In this document: positions 63,081 to 64,000 of the stretch, one piece after another
Position numbering within the stretch: position 1 is the stretch's first letter
Layout of the letters: each line of letters starts with the position of its first letter
NCBI GenBank assembly: GCA_964444835.1
Contig: CAYUIT010000003.1
Location: forward strand, 86,000-149,999
Source: CADEED01 sp964444835
GTDB taxonomy: Bacteria; Pseudomonadota; Gammaproteobacteria; Steroidobacterales; Steroidobacteraceae
Reading direction: 5' to 3'
Length of the DNA: 64,000 nucleotides
Position numbers and translations under genes: made by a program
The notes under the pieces: generated by a model
The model's input: the letters and a program-made list of their open reading frames with translations, nothing else
The model's database searches: none
What the model was told of the DNA's origin: nothing

Positions 63081-63553
63081 AGCGCCGTAGTATGTTGTTA
63101 GCCCTCGCAGCACTTTCGACGCAGGTGATCGCGAAAGACTCGGCGAAGGGTAAGCGCTTCGAGATCGAACGCACGGAGGCAGAGTGGCGCAAGCTGCTCA
63201 CACCCGCCCAATACGCCGTCCTGCGCGAGCACGATACCGAGCGCGCCGGTACGAGCCCGCTCAATCGCGAGAAGCGTCGCGGCACGTATCATTGCGCCGG
63301 TTGCGATCTGCCGTTGTTCGCCTCGACCACGAAGTACGAGAGTGGCACGGGCTGGCCGAGTTTCTATCAGCCGCTGCCGAACGCCGTGGGCACACAGACC
63401 GATCGAAGCTTCTTCATGGAGCGCACTGAGGTGCACTGTCGGCGCTGTGGTGGACACCTCGGGCACGTTTTTGACGACGGGCCGCCGCCGACGGGGCTGC
63501 GCTACTGCATGAACGGCTTGGCATTGAAGTTCATGCCTGCGGCGCCGGGTTAG
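63077..63553 (+). CDS. msrB: Exported peptide-methionine (R)-S-oxide reductase MsrB
   Basis: Repairs R-methionine sulfoxide. The 158-aa protein has a signal-like N-terminus (MKRRSMLLALAALSTQVIAK). The zinc site is CAGC and CRRC, and the resolving/catalytic region is SGTGWPSFYQP with the selenocysteine-position Cys in LRYCMNGLAL. Its stop TAG overlaps the stop of the minus-strand permease (63550-63553). Together with MsrA it forms a complete periplasmic repair pair. Confidence 0.94.
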   Translation: MKRRSMLLALAALSTQVIAKDSAKGKRFEIERTEAEWRKLLTPAQYAVLREHDTERAGTSPLNREKRRGTYHCAGCDLPLFASTTKYESGTGWPSFYQPLPNAVGTQTDRSFFMERTEVHCRRCGGHLGHVFDDGPPPTGLRYCMNGLALKFMPAAPG

Positions 63554-64000
63554 AAGATCGCGAACAGAGCGATCGCAAGCGCAGTACCGAGCGCGGGCAC
63601 GATCACTGTCAGCGCGCCTACGGCCGGGTACGCGGCCTGGTAGGTCTCGCGGCAAATCGCACGAATCGTCGTGACTACATAGCCGTTGTGCGGCAGCGAA
63701 TCGAGCGCGCCGGAGGAGATCGCAACAACACGATGTAGCGCGTCTGGATCCACGCCTTGATCCAAGTAGTGAGGTGCGATCAACGGCAGTGCAATCGACT
63801 GCCCGCCCGACGCAGACCCCGTCATGCCAGCAATCACGCTGACAGCCAGCGCCGCACCGATCAACGGATCGCCCGGAATGTGCGTCAAGAACTGCACCGC
63901 CGTTTGAAAGCCTTCCGTCAACTTCGCGACACCGCCGAAACCGACGACGGCGGCGGTGTTTGCAATCGCAATGAGCGCGCCGAGCGCCCCGCCGGCAGCG
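63550..64000 (-). CDS. GntP-family permease, partial (C-terminal ~149 aa)
   Basis: Membrane transporter for gluconate-like or other organic acids. The visible C-terminal part reads GALGALIAIANTAAVVGFG, GMTGSASGGQSIALPLIAPH and ALHRVVAISSGALDSLPHNG, the GntP signature, with a last helix ending IALFAIF. At least three transmembrane helices remain. The N-terminal portion runs off the right edge. Confidence 0.85.
   Translation of the reverse strand, partial: AAGGALGALIAIANTAAVVGFGGVAKLTEGFQTAVQFLTHIPGDPLIGAALAVSVIAGMTGSASGGQSIALPLIAPHYLDQGVDPDALHRVVAISSGALDSLPHNGYVVTTIRAICRETYQAAYPAVGALTVIVPALGTALAIALFAIF

Larger units (their letters stand above)
639..63101. repeat. Dispersed octamer CTAACNAC, about 45 copies
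   Basis: I counted by eye about 24 CTAACAAC, 13 CTAACGAC, 6 CTAACTAC and 2 CTAACCAC on the two strands. Plus-strand CTAACAAC starts: 639, 1412, 2580, 4580, 7468, 20805, 22496, 22976, 31753, 34522, 52014, 52758, 53566. Minus-strand copies (GTTGTTAG on the plus strand) start at 5022, 8622, 17683, 28216, 37592, 46019, 54436, 56576, 61431, 62735, 63094. CTAACGAC starts (either strand): 15662, 17031, 17508, 19847, 29200, 29983, 33911, 40764, 41842, 43032, 45458, 49690, 58783. CTAACTAC starts: 11628, 19373, 33243, 38809, 60077, 60807. At least ten copies continue with TCG. Most lie inside genes, in different reading frames (for example Leu-Leu-Ala as TTGTTAGCC, and Ala-Asn-Asn as GCTAACAAC). Confidence 0.8.

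Overview
This 64 kb window is a compact, GC-rich chromosomal segment. It looks like an aerobic gammaproteobacterium, perhaps of the Nevskiales/Steroidobacterales/Xanthomonadales type. I infer that from an intact cbb3 oxidase operon, YceH, HtpX, TypA and ProBA, a TonB-dependent receptor, a GlyGly-CTERM-type subtilase, and many Tat- and lipoprotein-exported enzymes. The lineage is an inference from gene content, not from a marker gene. I found no rRNA, tRNA, CRISPR array, prophage or insertion sequence. No gene-free stretch exceeds about 210 bases, apart from a 100-base run of N (28955-29054), so this is draft or metagenome-assembled sequence.

Layout. 1-1730 (minus): proB-proA. 1905-9574 (plus): ccoNOQP, a small membrane gene, then ccoGHIS, the structural and maturation genes of a cbb3 cytochrome c oxidase, mostly joined by ATGA/GTGA overlaps. 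9653-12462: a small acidic protein, a VIT1-type metal transporter, mobB and a scarred molybdoenzyme pseudogene. 12665-14471: HtpX and a voltage-gated cation channel. 14679-20482: a lipid-modification operon (fatty-acid desaturase, COG2907 flavoprotein, DUF1365, cyclopropane synthase, FAD-linked oxidase). 20479-27630: two paralogous VOC proteins flank a surface-sorted subtilase and a convergent operon of two glycosyltransferases and an FkbM methyltransferase. 27620-31545: an MFS transporter, then, beyond the gap, an acyl-CoA ligase and an amidohydrolase. 31750-36674: small exported proteins, cytochrome c, a CpcT/CpeT-like protein, TesB and a ferredoxin-NADP reductase.

36831-40812 (plus): a two-subunit molybdenum hydroxylase (isoquinoline oxidoreductase type) and a class III aminotransferase. 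40817-46510: a K+ channel with a TrkA domain, a Cys-containing small protein, a Tat-exported nitrilase-fold protein lacking its catalytic Cys, a VanZ-like protein, YceH, DUF486 and a threonine aldolase. 46627-54017: TonB receptor, PilZ protein, FAD oxidase, SDR and an S9 peptidase. 54140-63553: TypA, membrane and TPR proteins, a cyclophilin, YebC, a DOMON-like protein, NamZ, and an exported MsrA-MsrB pair. The end of a GntP-type permease runs off the right edge.

The most unusual signal is not a gene. An eight-base motif, CTAACNAC, often extended by TCG, is scattered through the window about every 1.4 kb, in both orientations and in all reading frames. I counted about 45 copies by eye, and base composition predicts only a handful. 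The density and orientation resemble a DNA-uptake-sequence-like element, but the function is unknown.
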